A stretch of DNA of 39,315 nucleotides from IMG/VR virus record IMGVR_UViG_3300046311_000246, positions 1 through 39,315 of that record. One strand, given 5' to 3'. Source of the DNA: a virus. The notes below the pieces were generated by a model that saw only the letters and a program-made list of their open reading frames with translations, was not told where the DNA came from and searched no databases. A program made the position numbers and the translations under genes. The stretch's first letter is position 1; each line of letters starts with the position of its first letter. Positions 1 to 7,357 of the stretch are shown in pieces.

Positions 1-1093
1 CTTTTTCTATGAGGGTTAAATTATCTCTTAAATATGGTTTGATTGATATGTATGTTTTACCATATTCAGGTGTGGGTAAATTCTCCCCACCATATACAGT
101 AATTGTTTCAATGTCATCGAATTGGTTGGATATAATTGCAAGATAATCTGTTTCAGTAACACATCTATCTTGAGCAGTAAATAATCTTTTACTATTAAAG
201 CGGATTGTTTCAATATCTTCTCTATCTAAACCACTTGCGGATATTGCCACCACAGATAGGGTAATGTCATTATTACCCCCAATCGCATCAGATATGGAGA
301 ATGTCTTTGCACCATTCACTTCCAATCCCTTAGTTGAAATATATTGTGCATGAATGACGTTATTATTTTCTAATTTCTTTCCCATAACATCATCACCAAA
401 TGATATTTGGAATAGTCCGTCATAATTTTCATCAATAAAATAAATTTGCGAATCAATATTAATTTCCCGTAAACTTGTGTATCTTGTATAAACAACTGAA
501 TTTAACGCTGAATCATGCTCCTTTACTGTTATCAATAATGTGTTGGTGTCTATATTATAATCAGGAATAACAAATACAGGATAAGTATCTCTATCATCAT
601 ATACAAAATATGTATCCTTTAAAACGCCCTGTACAATTTCAATATTAGTAAAGCGGAATTTTCCGTCCAATGATTTACTTGATGAATAACTTTGATTTGT
701 TACAAATGGATATTCCGTATTGTTTATTGTTGTTGTAAAGCGTGTACCTTTTGGTAGAATTAATGTATTTGAAACGCCTATTGGATTATTAACGGTTATA
801 TTTACTACAGCTTTTGACGCTATTTTTGAACGAGGTTTATACCCTAGAGCAGATGCACGAGTAACAACATTCCCCCTAAGTTGTGCTGATTCTATATTTG
901 TTTCGTTAAAGTTAATATAAGCATTAAGAGCCATAATATGTGTGGAATAACTAAGCGTATCAAGTAAAATGTTGAGGTTTGACCCTTCAAAATTAAAATC
1001 TTGATAAGTGCTTTTACTGGAGAGATATTGTTTGAAAGATTCCTTTATCTCAGAAAAGTCAAGTTTTTTAGGGTCAATTCTTGTTTTAGCCAT
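1..1093 (-). CDS. 6: Baseplate wedge subunit, T4 gp6-like (partial, C-terminus outside window)
   Basis: The reading frame starts at ATG 1093 and stays open to the window edge, giving 364 N-terminal residues. The N-terminus (LDFSEIKESFKQYL, then DFNFEGSNLNILLDTL, then a YSTHIMALNAY stretch) matches the opening of gp6 proteins of T4-like phages (DYDEIKGSFKNYL, YNFDGSALSNLLNVLAYNTHI in T4). A later VYGGENLPTPEYGKTYISIKP stretch is also typical of gp6. In T4, gp6 forms the ring joining neighbouring wedges in the baseplate, so this is a late virion gene. A CTAATTA motif ends 18 nt before the start codon, and no strong ribosome binding site is seen. The gene diverges from the NAD operon. Family assignment rests on remembered T4 and cyanophage sequences. 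Confidence 0.88.
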   Translation of the reverse strand, partial: MAKTRIDPKKLDFSEIKESFKQYLSSKSTYQDFNFEGSNLNILLDTLSYSTHIMALNAYINFNETNIESAQLRGNVVTRASALGYKPRSKIASKAVVNITVNNPIGVSNTLILPKGTRFTTTINNTEYPFVTNQSYSSSKSLDGKFRFTNIEIVQGVLKDTYFVYDDRDTYPVFVIPDYNIDTNTLLITVKEHDSALNSVVYTRYTSLREINIDSQIYFIDENYDGLFQISFGDDVMGKKLENNNVIHAQYISTKGLEVNGAKTFSISDAIGGNNDITLSVVAISASGLDREDIETIRFNSKRLFTAQDRCVTETDYLAIISNQFDDIETITVYGGENLPTPEYGKTYISIKPYLRDNLTLIEK

Positions 1094-1104
1094 ATATTAT
1101 AATC

Positions 1105-1118
1105 TTTATGATAATTAG
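1105..1118 (-). promoter_or_regulatory. Putative phage late promoter of gp6 (CTAATTA motif)
   Basis: On the minus strand the site reads CTAATTATCATAAA, with CTAATTA at 1118-1112 and 18 nt to the gp6 start codon. It matches the CTAATTA-N3-TAAA pattern found before the other virion genes in this window. Confidence 0.6.
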
Positions 1119-1132
1119 CAATTATTTTTACC

Positions 1133-1161
1133 TTTACAAACATTAGTTTTTATGTTATTTT
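1133..1161 (+). promoter_or_regulatory. Sigma70-type promoter for the NAD salvage operon
   Basis: A TTTACA box at 1133-1138 is followed after 17 nt by TATTTT at 1156-1161, about 30 nt before the start of the nadM-like gene. The -10 is weak; an overlapping A/T-rich alternative lies a few bases downstream. Confidence 0.45.
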
Positions 1162-1192
1162 ATAAAAAATTAAACAATTATAGGAACATATT

Positions 1193-2179
1193 ATGAAAAA
1201 CGGTATTTTTATTGGTCGGTTCTCCCCCCTCCACGAAGGTCATTATAGTTTGATAACAAGGGCTATTGAAAAATACAGTATTGATAAACTATATATTGGT
1301 ATTGGTAGTGCAAACATTTCTGGAACTATTAAGAATCCCATGACTGTTTTTGAAAGAGAAAGCTATATTAAACAATTTTTTATTCATAAGGGGGATATTT
1401 TTAACCTAGAAAAATTGTCATTTGAGTATATAGATGATTCTTATAATGAAGAACGTTGGCTATATTACATTGATAAAAAAATAAAAGATTATAAAATTGA
1501 TTATTTATTTTATCATGCAAAAAAAGATGGCTCAAGTTCATGGGTGGAAAATGTTTATTGTAAAAATGTTATTGATATTGAACCAATTACAGATATATCA
1601 GCAACACAAATTAGACAATCTATCATTGACAATCCTCTCGTGGAAAACTATTTTTACGACTTCAATCCATATAGGGAGTATGTAAAATTTATAAATGATT
1701 ATAATTCTAAATTTACCCATCCATACTGCAACAAAACAACTCATGTAACTGTTGATTTACTAATAAGAACAATAGATAATAACCATAATAATGCTATTGT
1801 ATTAATTAAACGAAATAAAGGCTTGGGTAGCGGTAAATATGCTTTAATTGGGGGGTTTGTTGAACCACATGAAACTTGTCTTGATGCAGTGATTAGAGAG
1901 TGTTACGAGGAAACAGGAATTATTATCCCTAAACAATTAATAGATGATGAATCAAAAGTATTTGATGCTCCAAATAGAAGTGATAGAGGACGTATCATCA
2001 CCCATGTTTATCAATGTTATTTGGAGTATTATAAATTGTTGGACATTATAAATAATTTTAAACCTAACGATGAAGTATCTGAAATAAAAATTGTATCTGA
2101 AGGAGAATTTAATTCAAATATTAAATATAACTCGTTTGAAGACCATTCTCTATTAGTCGATTATTGTATGAATTGGTAA
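1193..2179 (+). CDS. nadM: Bifunctional nicotinamide-nucleotide adenylyltransferase / Nudix hydrolase
   Basis: The 328-aa protein has two enzyme domains. Residues 1-150 form a nucleotidyltransferase with the GRFSPLHEGH motif (HxGH at 14-17) and the ISATQIR motif (135-141), the signature of NMN adenylyltransferases that make NAD from NMN and ATP. Residues 185-328 form a Nudix domain with a complete Nudix box at 221-243 (G221, E227, R235-E236, E239-E240, G242). In this fusion family the Nudix part usually acts on ADP-ribose; vibriophage KVP40 encodes such a protein (NatV). It is the first gene of an operon with the 166-aa unknown and NAMPT, a layout that fits nicotinamide-to-NAD salvage. Both active sites look intact although the NAMPT partner is broken. 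Start ATG is the only one near the sigma70-type promoter. Confidence 0.92.
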   Translation: MKNGIFIGRFSPLHEGHYSLITRAIEKYSIDKLYIGIGSANISGTIKNPMTVFERESYIKQFFIHKGDIFNLEKLSFEYIDDSYNEERWLYYIDKKIKDYKIDYLFYHAKKDGSSSWVENVYCKNVIDIEPITDISATQIRQSIIDNPLVENYFYDFNPYREYVKFINDYNSKFTHPYCNKTTHVTVDLLIRTIDNNHNNAIVLIKRNKGLGSGKYALIGGFVEPHETCLDAVIRECYEETGIIIPKQLIDDESKVFDAPNRSDRGRIITHVYQCYLEYYKLLDIINNFKPNDEVSEIKIVSEGEFNSNIKYNSFEDHSLLVDYCMNW

Positions 2180-2183
2180 AATT

Positions 2184-2684
2184 ATGAGTTATTGGTCTCA
2201 AATATCAGGATTAATTGTCGTCAGTGGATTTTTTGACATCAAAATCATTAATAAAAACTCTCCTTTTGGTAGCGAGGGTGGGTTGGATTTTACTATAAAC
2301 AGCTCCATAACAAACGATTATGGCACAAGTTATAGCAATAAACACCCTCAAGGAAAATCATATTTAAAATCAGAAATGTTCACCAATATATCATTTTCTG
2401 GAAATTTGAGAGATTTTGAATCTGATAAAATCGTAAGAGTTGAAAAATGGTTAAATGGAATAGCACAATATTTTACTAAATTAAGTGATACTAATAAATA
2501 TAAATATTTTAATGATGGTAAGGATTATCATCCTGAAAAACTAATGCCAATATTGTGTGATGTGAATATAAGAGTTTATAATCGAGATTTATTAGTACAT
2601 TTCTATCTTGATGAATCCTTTAAAGACAACACCACCATATACGAAATCTATAAAAGAGAAATCATAGAAAAGGAAATTATATGA
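2184..2684 (+). CDS. Conserved phage protein of unknown function in the NAD operon
   Basis: A 166-aa protein lying 4 nt after nadM and overlapping the NAMPT start by 4 nt (ATGA), so it is translated within the NAD operon. It has an N-terminal MSYWSQISGLIVVSG strand-like segment, a PFGSEGGLDF motif, and a later FSGNLRDFESD motif. I recall a loose family of small phage proteins with a GSEGxL...GDLRDY pattern and no known function; the match is from memory only. No signal peptide, membrane segment or catalytic motif is visible. Its place between two NAD enzymes could mean a linked role, or it could be a passenger. Confidence 0.6.
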   Translation: MSYWSQISGLIVVSGFFDIKIINKNSPFGSEGGLDFTINSSITNDYGTSYSNKHPQGKSYLKSEMFTNISFSGNLRDFESDKIVRVEKWLNGIAQYFTKLSDTNKYKYFNDGKDYHPEKLMPILCDVNIRVYNRDLLVHFYLDESFKDNTTIYEIYKREIIEKEII

Positions 2685-2911
2685 AACACAACCTATTATT
2701 AAACAGTGATGCTTACAAACATTCGCACAAAGATATGCTAGATAATGACATAGCATATATGAATAGTTATCTTGAATCTAGGGGAGGAACATTTAATAAA
2801 GTTTATTTCTTTGGGTTACAATATATCTTAAAAGAATATTTAACTACACCAATAACCCAAGCAGACCTTGATTATGCTTTTCCTATCCTCGATACAATAG
2901 GAACTGGATAG
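2681..2911 (+). pseudogene. Nicotinamide phosphoribosyltransferase, 5' fragment (interrupted)
   Basis: These 76 codons carry the N-terminus of NAMPT: LLLNSDAYKHSHKDML matches the conserved LLxTDSYKxxHxxxYP start, and VYFFGLQYILKEYL matches the FYGLQYILxKYL segment. The frame ends in TAG right after IGTG, where NAMPT proteins continue toward a GWxYI segment. The downstream remainder of the gene lies beyond the IS607-family element. Full-length NAMPT is about 460-490 residues, so this fragment cannot fold as an enzyme by itself. NAMPT joins nicotinamide to PRPP to give NMN, the substrate of the upstream adenylyltransferase. Confidence 0.88.
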
Positions 2912-2990
2912 TTACAAATTTCTATGAAAAATCAAGAAACTTGTTTTAGATGTAAACATCTTGGGTGAACTACAACACCCTCTATTTCAT
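2870..2990 (-). ncRNA. Predicted TnpB guide RNA (omega/reRNA) region, approximate limits
   Basis: Inferred only from position. In TnpB elements the guide RNA comes from the 3' end of tnpB through the transposon end, and its guide is the adjoining flank. Here tnpB stops at 2932, about 20 nt from the element end, so the RNA would overlap the tnpB 3' end and the guide would be the minus strand of roughly 2890-2910, that is NAMPT coding sequence. A short ATAG/CTAT inverted repeat (2908-2911 and 2922-2925) sits at the junction. No structure could be computed. Confidence 0.3.
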
Positions 2991-4158
2991 TCTTATTTTG
3001 GAATAATCCTGAAATTGCCTTTCTCATAATATTAAACGCACCGTTTAAATCAGAGTTTATTAATCTTCCATCCGAAGCACGAAACATTCCACGTTTAATT
3101 CTTTTACCTTTATATGTTTCATGTTTCTTGACATCTTCTAAGTCAAGAAAACTACACTTACTTGTATAAGATTCTTCGTGCTTGTTTACTACTATCCCAA
3201 CTAATTCACATTTATAAGTTATCATTTTAACAAATGTATCATGGGGTATGTTTACAAAATTTTGATTATTCTTACTACCAATATTGATTTCTTGTTTTTG
3301 GTTAATGTTTTTCCCAATAATTAAATTAGTAACATCATTGGAAACTAAATGATTAACCAATAATCGACTTGCTTTATGCAAATAATCGTTTATTTTATTG
3401 TTACGCTTAAATGTAAGCTTTTCTATGGATAATGAACTTTTCTTCCCTCCCTTTAATTTAATTTGAAGTTTTGCTTTCTTTTTATTATAGAACTGGTTCA
3501 TTGATTTTAATGGATTGCCGTTAATAATAAATGGATTTTTCAAATCTGAGAAAGCAACAGTTGCTAAGTTTTTTAAACCTAAGTCAATAGAAGCTATATT
3601 TCCAACATCCTCTTTAAATGGGGTAATTTCTTTATTATACACAACCTCCACAACATAATGTGATTTCCTAGGTACTACCCTGACTTGAGCTATATCGTTA
3701 AAATTTTCTATTTTACTTTTAATTCTAACATCACATCCTGAGAGTTTAATATATCCTTTTTTAAACTCTGTTTTTGAAATCGCTTGATTAGTAAATATTG
3801 TTACAAATCTTCCATCTGTTTTATCTAGGTAGCCAGGTATTTTCGGTTTACCTAAATATTTCTTTGGATTTTTCTTATAATCATTATTTGCTTTAAAAAA
3901 ACTTACAAAATTTTTATCAAGAACTTTTAATGTTTGTTGTACAACTTTAGCAGGTAATAATGAATAGCATTCCTTATATTTAGTTTTTAATTTCTTTTCA
4001 ACTGAATAATAATTTAAATATTTTTCATTTTTTATAAATTCCTGTCTTATTAAGAAAAGTCCCATATTATAAATATTCTTAGATTGAAAACATAATTCAT
4101 CTAAAGACTTAAATGTCTTATTTGATTTCTTTATAATATGTTTCTCTACTAATTGCAT
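2932..4158 (-). CDS. tnpB: TnpB, RNA-guided RuvC-like nuclease of an IS607-family element
   Basis: A full-length 408-aa TnpB. RuvC-I is IASIDLGLKNLA with D192, and RuvC-III is INSDLNGAFNI with D370. At the usual RuvC-II position the segment reads NLIIGKNINQKQ, with Gly282 where many TnpBs have the catalytic Glu. This belongs to the subgroup with IGKN...NNQNFVNIP...EESYTSK, where a nearby Glu (328 or 329) may serve instead. The CxxC zinc finger of typical TnpB is not seen: CSFLD replaces CSxCG. TnpB is an RNA-guided DNA nuclease that cuts at the donor or at unoccupied targets and so helps element retention; here the guide would point at NAMPT. Its start overlaps the tnpA stop, which suggests coupled translation. 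Confidence 0.9.
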   Translation of the reverse strand: MQLVEKHIIKKSNKTFKSLDELCFQSKNIYNMGLFLIRQEFIKNEKYLNYYSVEKKLKTKYKECYSLLPAKVVQQTLKVLDKNFVSFFKANNDYKKNPKKYLGKPKIPGYLDKTDGRFVTIFTNQAISKTEFKKGYIKLSGCDVRIKSKIENFNDIAQVRVVPRKSHYVVEVVYNKEITPFKEDVGNIASIDLGLKNLATVAFSDLKNPFIINGNPLKSMNQFYNKKKAKLQIKLKGGKKSSLSIEKLTFKRNNKINDYLHKASRLLVNHLVSNDVTNLIIGKNINQKQEINIGSKNNQNFVNIPHDTFVKMITYKCELVGIVVNKHEESYTSKCSFLDLEDVKKHETYKGKRIKRGMFRASDGRLINSDLNGAFNIMRKAISGLFQNKNEIEGVVVHPRCLHLKQVS

Positions 4159-4727
4159 GATAATTCTTGTATAAGTTTTTCAGTTTTACGTTTGGTTCGT
4201 CTTAGTCCGTATAATCGTGCAGTGAATGAAGTTATGATAGAAACAAAATCTTCCATTAAATCTTCTTTAATATTTTCTGGTGGGTTAATTATCTCAATAC
4301 GCCTATTATCATTTGCCATAAGTTTCTCAATATAATTTAAACCAAATCTACAGAATCTATCTGAATGTTCAACAACTATAACATTTATATTTCTATTAGT
4401 CAATAACTTTTCTAGTTTAGGTCTTTTATCATTTAACCCAGAACCAATTTCACAGACAGCCTGCTCAACAATATATCCTTTAGCACTACAATAATCTAAA
4501 AGTCTATTCTTTTGTTTTTCTAAATTATCTTTGTTTTCAGATGATGACACTCTTGCATATATAGCAACTTTATTTATCGTATCATTATCTTCTTCCACAA
4601 CAAAGTTCAAACCTGTTGTTAATTTTTCAATTTTGATAAGACCTTTATAAAACCAGTTCCAAACAGTCCTCACAGTAACACCATGCTTTTTAGCATAGTC
4701 AGATAACTTTAATATTTTTCTTGACAT
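4149..4727 (-). CDS. tnpA: TnpA, IS607-family serine recombinase
   Basis: The 192-aa protein has an N-terminal MerR-like helix-turn-helix (residues 1-45, KLSDYAKKHGVTVRTVWNW) followed by a small serine recombinase domain. AIYARVSSS carries Arg59 and the nucleophile Ser61, and SDRFCRFG is the second conserved arginine motif. The length and HTH-first domain order are those of IS607 transposases, which move DNA through a covalent 5'-phosphoserine intermediate. An AAGGAAG ribosome binding site precedes the ATG. The CTAATTA motif, the presumed phage late promoter, ends 18 nt before the start, the same spacing as for several virion genes. The gene looks intact. Confidence 0.92.
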   Translation of the reverse strand: MSRKILKLSDYAKKHGVTVRTVWNWFYKGLIKIEKLTTGLNFVVEEDNDTINKVAIYARVSSSENKDNLEKQKNRLLDYCSAKGYIVEQAVCEIGSGLNDKRPKLEKLLTNRNINVIVVEHSDRFCRFGLNYIEKLMANDNRRIEIINPPENIKEDLMEDFVSIITSFTARLYGLRRTKRKTEKLIQELSCN

Positions 4728-4738
4728 TTACTTCCTTT

Positions 4739-4752
4739 CTTTATATAATTAG
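4739..4752 (-). promoter_or_regulatory. CTAATTA late-promoter-like site upstream of tnpA
   Basis: The minus strand reads CTAATTATATAAAG, with CTAATTA at 4752-4746 and 18 nt to the tnpA ATG. It matches the phage motif in both sequence and spacing, although it lies inside the inserted element. Confidence 0.5.
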
Positions 4753-4821
4753 CTAATGTTGTTTTATGAAAAATTACATTATTTTTTCATAATATTTCAT
4801 AAGAAAATAAGAAGTTATTTA

Positions 4822-5580
4822 ATACCTGCCCTACAATTATTGATTGATTATTATAATTACCTACCCACTAATCCTATTAGCGTAAGAGCGTCTGAGCATA
4901 GCATCATGTGTCAACGAGGACGTTTAGGTGAACATGATATTGCTAGAAATATTGTATTATCACACCCCGATAAAATCACATCTATTGTAATTGATGCGTA
5001 CAACGATGAAAAATTCTTGGATTTTATTGGCACTGAATTAAAAGAAGATATTAAGAAAAGAACAGCACCCCTGATTATAAGACCTGATAGTAAGACACCG
5101 ATCGAAGCAATTATGATGTGCTTTAATAAATTGGAATATTATTTTGGTTCAACATTTAACTCTAAAGGGTATAAAGTTCTACCACCATATATCCGTATTA
5201 TTCAAGGAGATGGTATCAATATTGATTCTATTGATGAAATATTAATACAGTTAGTCGATAATAAAATATCCATTGATAATGTTATTTTCGGTATGGGAGG
5301 TGCGTTGTTGCAAAAAATTGATAGAGATACCCAAAAATTTGCAATCAAATGTAGTCAAGTAACATTAAAAGATGGTACTACAAGAAATGTTTTCAAAGAC
5401 CCTATTGGTGATAAGGGTAAGAAGTCTAAATCAGGTAAACTGGCATTAATTTATGATGATGGTTATCACACAATGAGAATACAAGAAATTCGAGGAAAAG
5501 AAAATTTATTGAAATTAGTTTATAAAAACGGTAAACTAATGAACGAACAATCATTTCCATTCAAGGTAACGTCAAACTAA
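4822..5580 (+). pseudogene. Nicotinamide phosphoribosyltransferase, 3' fragment
   Basis: About 250 codons of NAMPT C-terminal sequence. ISVRASEHSIM holds the catalytic-histidine motif (AAEHS in human NAMPT). Further matches are APLIIRPDSKTP (PLIIRPDSGNP in human), KVLPPYIRIIQGDGINID (KLLPPYLRVIQGDGVDIN), NVIFGMGGALLQKI, NVFKDPIGDKGKKSKSGKL and VYKNGKL. The first 20 or so codons of the open frame beginning at 4756 are element sequence. Compared with human NAMPT, about residues 90-230 are absent, including the HDFGYRG region that binds substrate, so excision of the element would not restore the enzyme. The fragment has no visible ribosome binding site. Confidence 0.88.
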
Positions 5581-5586
5581 AAAAAC

Positions 5587-5615
5587 TTGACAAACGTCAT
5601 ATTATATATTATAAT
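5587..5615 (+). promoter_or_regulatory. Consensus sigma70-type promoter
   Basis: TTGACA at 5587-5592, a 17-nt spacer and TATAAT at 5610-5615 form a perfect consensus 47 nt before the 84-aa gene. It probably drives the three small genes 5662-6444. Confidence 0.85.
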
Positions 5616-5661
5616 AAATCTGTAGAAGCTAAAATTTCTACATTTTTATGAAGATTATTTT

Positions 5662-5916
5662 ATGCCATATATAAAACCAACAGACCGACCAAACCTTGAC
5701 GATATTATATCTACTTTAGATATATTTGAACTTGATGTGGGGGATATTAATTATCTGGTAACAAAGTTACTGAAGGAATATATAAGTATTCATGGGGAAA
5801 ATTATGAAAATTATAATTCTCTTGTGGGTGTACTTGAATGTATTAAGCAGGAGTTTTATCGGAGGCAGATCGCACCGTATGAAGATATAAAAATTCGGCA
5901 GAACGGTGATGTCTGA
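5662..5916 (+). CDS. Small conserved protein of unknown function (DUF6899-like)
   Basis: An 84-aa soluble protein, first gene after a consensus promoter. Its pattern (MPYI start, a DINYLVTKLLKEYI helix, a LVGVLECIKQEFYRR helix, and the ending APYEDIKIRQNGDV) matches a small family I recall from phages and bacteria with a GDLNYVITKLL ... VGVLECxKLELYRR ... APYEDxKIxENGDV signature. The function is unknown. The next frame overlaps its end, so the three small genes probably form one operon. Confidence 0.7.
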   Translation: MPYIKPTDRPNLDDIISTLDIFELDVGDINYLVTKLLKEYISIHGENYENYNSLVGVLECIKQEFYRRQIAPYEDIKIRQNGDV

Positions 5917-6250
5917 AAATTTAAAATGGTATCGTTATGATATGGATAACTATCAGAACTTCTTCCGAACGAATCTTCCAATAAAAGATAAACCTTTAAC
6001 TATTTACCACATAGAGAAACATGATAAATTTACTTACCTTGACAACATATATTCTTTTGTATTATGTTTGGATGACACCGATAATTTCTTTAAAGAAAAT
6101 TCAGATTACCATTTAAGAAATCCCAAATACCCATCAAGAACAGTAGATTTTCTTGGTAATGACGGATTGGTGGAATCTTATTTTTTAAGAGATGATAAAA
6201 TAGATTGTTTAATATGCGAAATTGTTAAAAATAGAAAGGAAAGAGTTTAA
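5909..6250 (+). CDS. Hypothetical protein
   Basis: A 113-aa protein rich in Asp, Asn and aromatic residues, with no membrane segment or recognised motif. An in-frame GTG lies one codon upstream at 5906; ATG 5909 is chosen because it is an ATG. It overlaps the preceding gene by 8 nt and the following one by 1 nt (TAATG), so translation is likely coupled. I do not recognise the family. Confidence 0.6.
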   Translation: MSENLKWYRYDMDNYQNFFRTNLPIKDKPLTIYHIEKHDKFTYLDNIYSFVLCLDDTDNFFKENSDYHLRNPKYPSRTVDFLGNDGLVESYFLRDDKIDCLICEIVKNRKERV

Positions 6251-6444
6251 TGGAAGAAAAATTTGTCATAACAAAAGAACAACTTTTGGACTTTATTGAG
6301 GCTTCAATTAAAGTGAGAGCTTACGAGAGAATGCCAAGCTATAATAGGGTTTTACTTGATTATCTTCTCGATGAATGGATAAATAGTTTTAGAGATGAAG
6401 CGTTAAATCGACTTGGAAATTACGAACAATTACCACAAAGTTAA
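6250..6444 (+). CDS. Small hypothetical protein
   Basis: A 64-aa, mostly helical, acidic protein, last of the three-gene operon started by the 5587 promoter. An AAGGAAAG ribosome binding site precedes the ATG. It is convergent with the gp54-like gene, with only 5 nt between stop codons and no obvious terminator hairpin. Not recognised. Confidence 0.55.
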   Translation: MEEKFVITKEQLLDFIEASIKVRAYERMPSYNRVLLDYLLDEWINSFRDEALNRLGNYEQLPQS

Positions 6445-6449
6445 AATAA

Positions 6450-7331
6450 TTAAATTGATGGTAACGGTTTACTTATGATCGTACCGCTTGGATTACCCTG
6501 TGCTTTAAAAAAATCAGGTAGGGGGGTTGAAGTTATATTATCGGATACGTTAAGATTTTCTAAAAAACCCCCAACACTTTTTAATGTACTAGAAACAGCG
6601 TCAGTTAAGTCCCCAAACATTTCACTGATACTATATTCCTCAAAATCATCATAAGCAAAAGTAACGTTATATGTTACATAAGCGTTCATTTCACTTTCAT
6701 TAAATACCATTTCAGATTGTGTTATGGGAAAAGCCCCTTTTATTTTTACGACATAATTGGGAATATTATTATCATCACAACATACGATAAAAGCATCTCT
6801 TGCATATTGGTTTTTGTATTTCACCCTATTTGTTTTACGATCAACGATAGATTTTTCCCACGTCTTAAACATTCTTGGAATAAAATAATCATTCGTAACG
6901 ATAAAACTTATACTAAATTCCGTATTATTAAAACCATTTACCATAGTTTGATTATGTTTTTCAAGAGAATAATTAAACGTGTTTAAATTGCTTGATGGTA
7001 TTGATACGGATTCACAAAAAATACCAATATCCCTTGGATCATCTAAAAAACTTTGAACATACCCATTACTTAAACCGTATGCAATAGACATAGCATTTTG
7101 ATTAAATAAATTATAATCGGGGGTTTTCATTATAACAGAAAATCTATTAGTACGAGCAATAGATCCGTGACGATTAATACCTGCTTTTAAATCTTCAGCA
7201 GTGTTTCCAAGGATTGTTGCTGTAACTTTTCCCGCAGCTTTTGTTAGATTCCTTAATCCTGAATCTGTAAAATCAGTCAGTCTGTTAAGCCCAACGGAAT
7301 TTGCTAGACCTCCAAGGCGGGGGATACTCAT
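6450..7331 (-). CDS. 54: Tail-tube-fold baseplate protein, T4 gp54-like
   Basis: The 293-aa protein has a core (about residues 60-240) with the order seen in T4 gp54. FCESVSIPSS corresponds to IYSVKMPENRL, FSISFIVTNDY to VISFRMDSEAC, a MFKTWEKSIVD helix to MQDWVNSVQDP, VKIKGAFPITQSEMVF to MFTGCIPISVSAPELS, and YVTYNVTFAYDDFE to TTFDVTFAYRVMQ. This is the tail-tube fold shared by gp19, gp48 and gp54. In T4, gp54 starts tail tube assembly on the baseplate. gp48 or another tube-fold protein is a possible alternative. A CTAATTA late motif ends 19 nt before the start codon. It is the second of two adjacent minus-strand tail genes. Confidence 0.6.
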   Translation of the reverse strand: MSIPRLGGLANSVGLNRLTDFTDSGLRNLTKAAGKVTATILGNTAEDLKAGINRHGSIARTNRFSVIMKTPDYNLFNQNAMSIAYGLSNGYVQSFLDDPRDIGIFCESVSIPSSNLNTFNYSLEKHNQTMVNGFNNTEFSISFIVTNDYFIPRMFKTWEKSIVDRKTNRVKYKNQYARDAFIVCCDDNNIPNYVVKIKGAFPITQSEMVFNESEMNAYVTYNVTFAYDDFEEYSISEMFGDLTDAVSSTLKSVGGFLENLNVSDNITSTPLPDFFKAQGNPSGTIISKPLPSI

Positions 7332-7343
7332 AATTTGTTATCT

Positions 7344-7357
7344 TTTATGATAATTAG
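7344..7357 (-). promoter_or_regulatory. Putative phage late promoter of the gp54-like gene
   Basis: The minus strand reads CTAATTATCATAAA, identical over 14 nt to the gp6 site, with CTAATTA at 7357-7351 and 19 nt to the start codon. It overlaps the stop end of the upstream 211-aa gene. Confidence 0.6.

Larger units (their letters stand above)
2909..4815 (-). mobile_element. IS607-family insertion sequence carrying tnpA and tnpB, inserted in NAMPT
   Basis: About 1.9 kb holds a serine recombinase (TnpA) and TnpB on the minus strand, overlapping by 10 nt, the standard IS607 layout and size. The interrupted NAMPT frame stops at 2911 and recognisable NAMPT resumes near 4815-4825, so the ends are approximate to about 10 bp. 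The 10-mer TATGAAAAAT occurs near both ends (2923-2932 and 4765-4774), and the right side also has an inverted repeat TTATGAAAAA/TTTTTCATAA (4764-4773, 4783-4792) and a further TTTCATAAG (4796-4804), the sort of short repeats a TnpA could bind. No target duplication is seen, as expected for IS607. The insertion coincides with loss of about 140 NAMPT codons. Confidence 0.85.

Noticed and set aside
4756-5580. The 274-aa frame as a complete functional gene
   Set aside because: Its first 20 or so codons are insertion-element sequence without a ribosome binding site, and the rest is only the C-terminal half of NAMPT.
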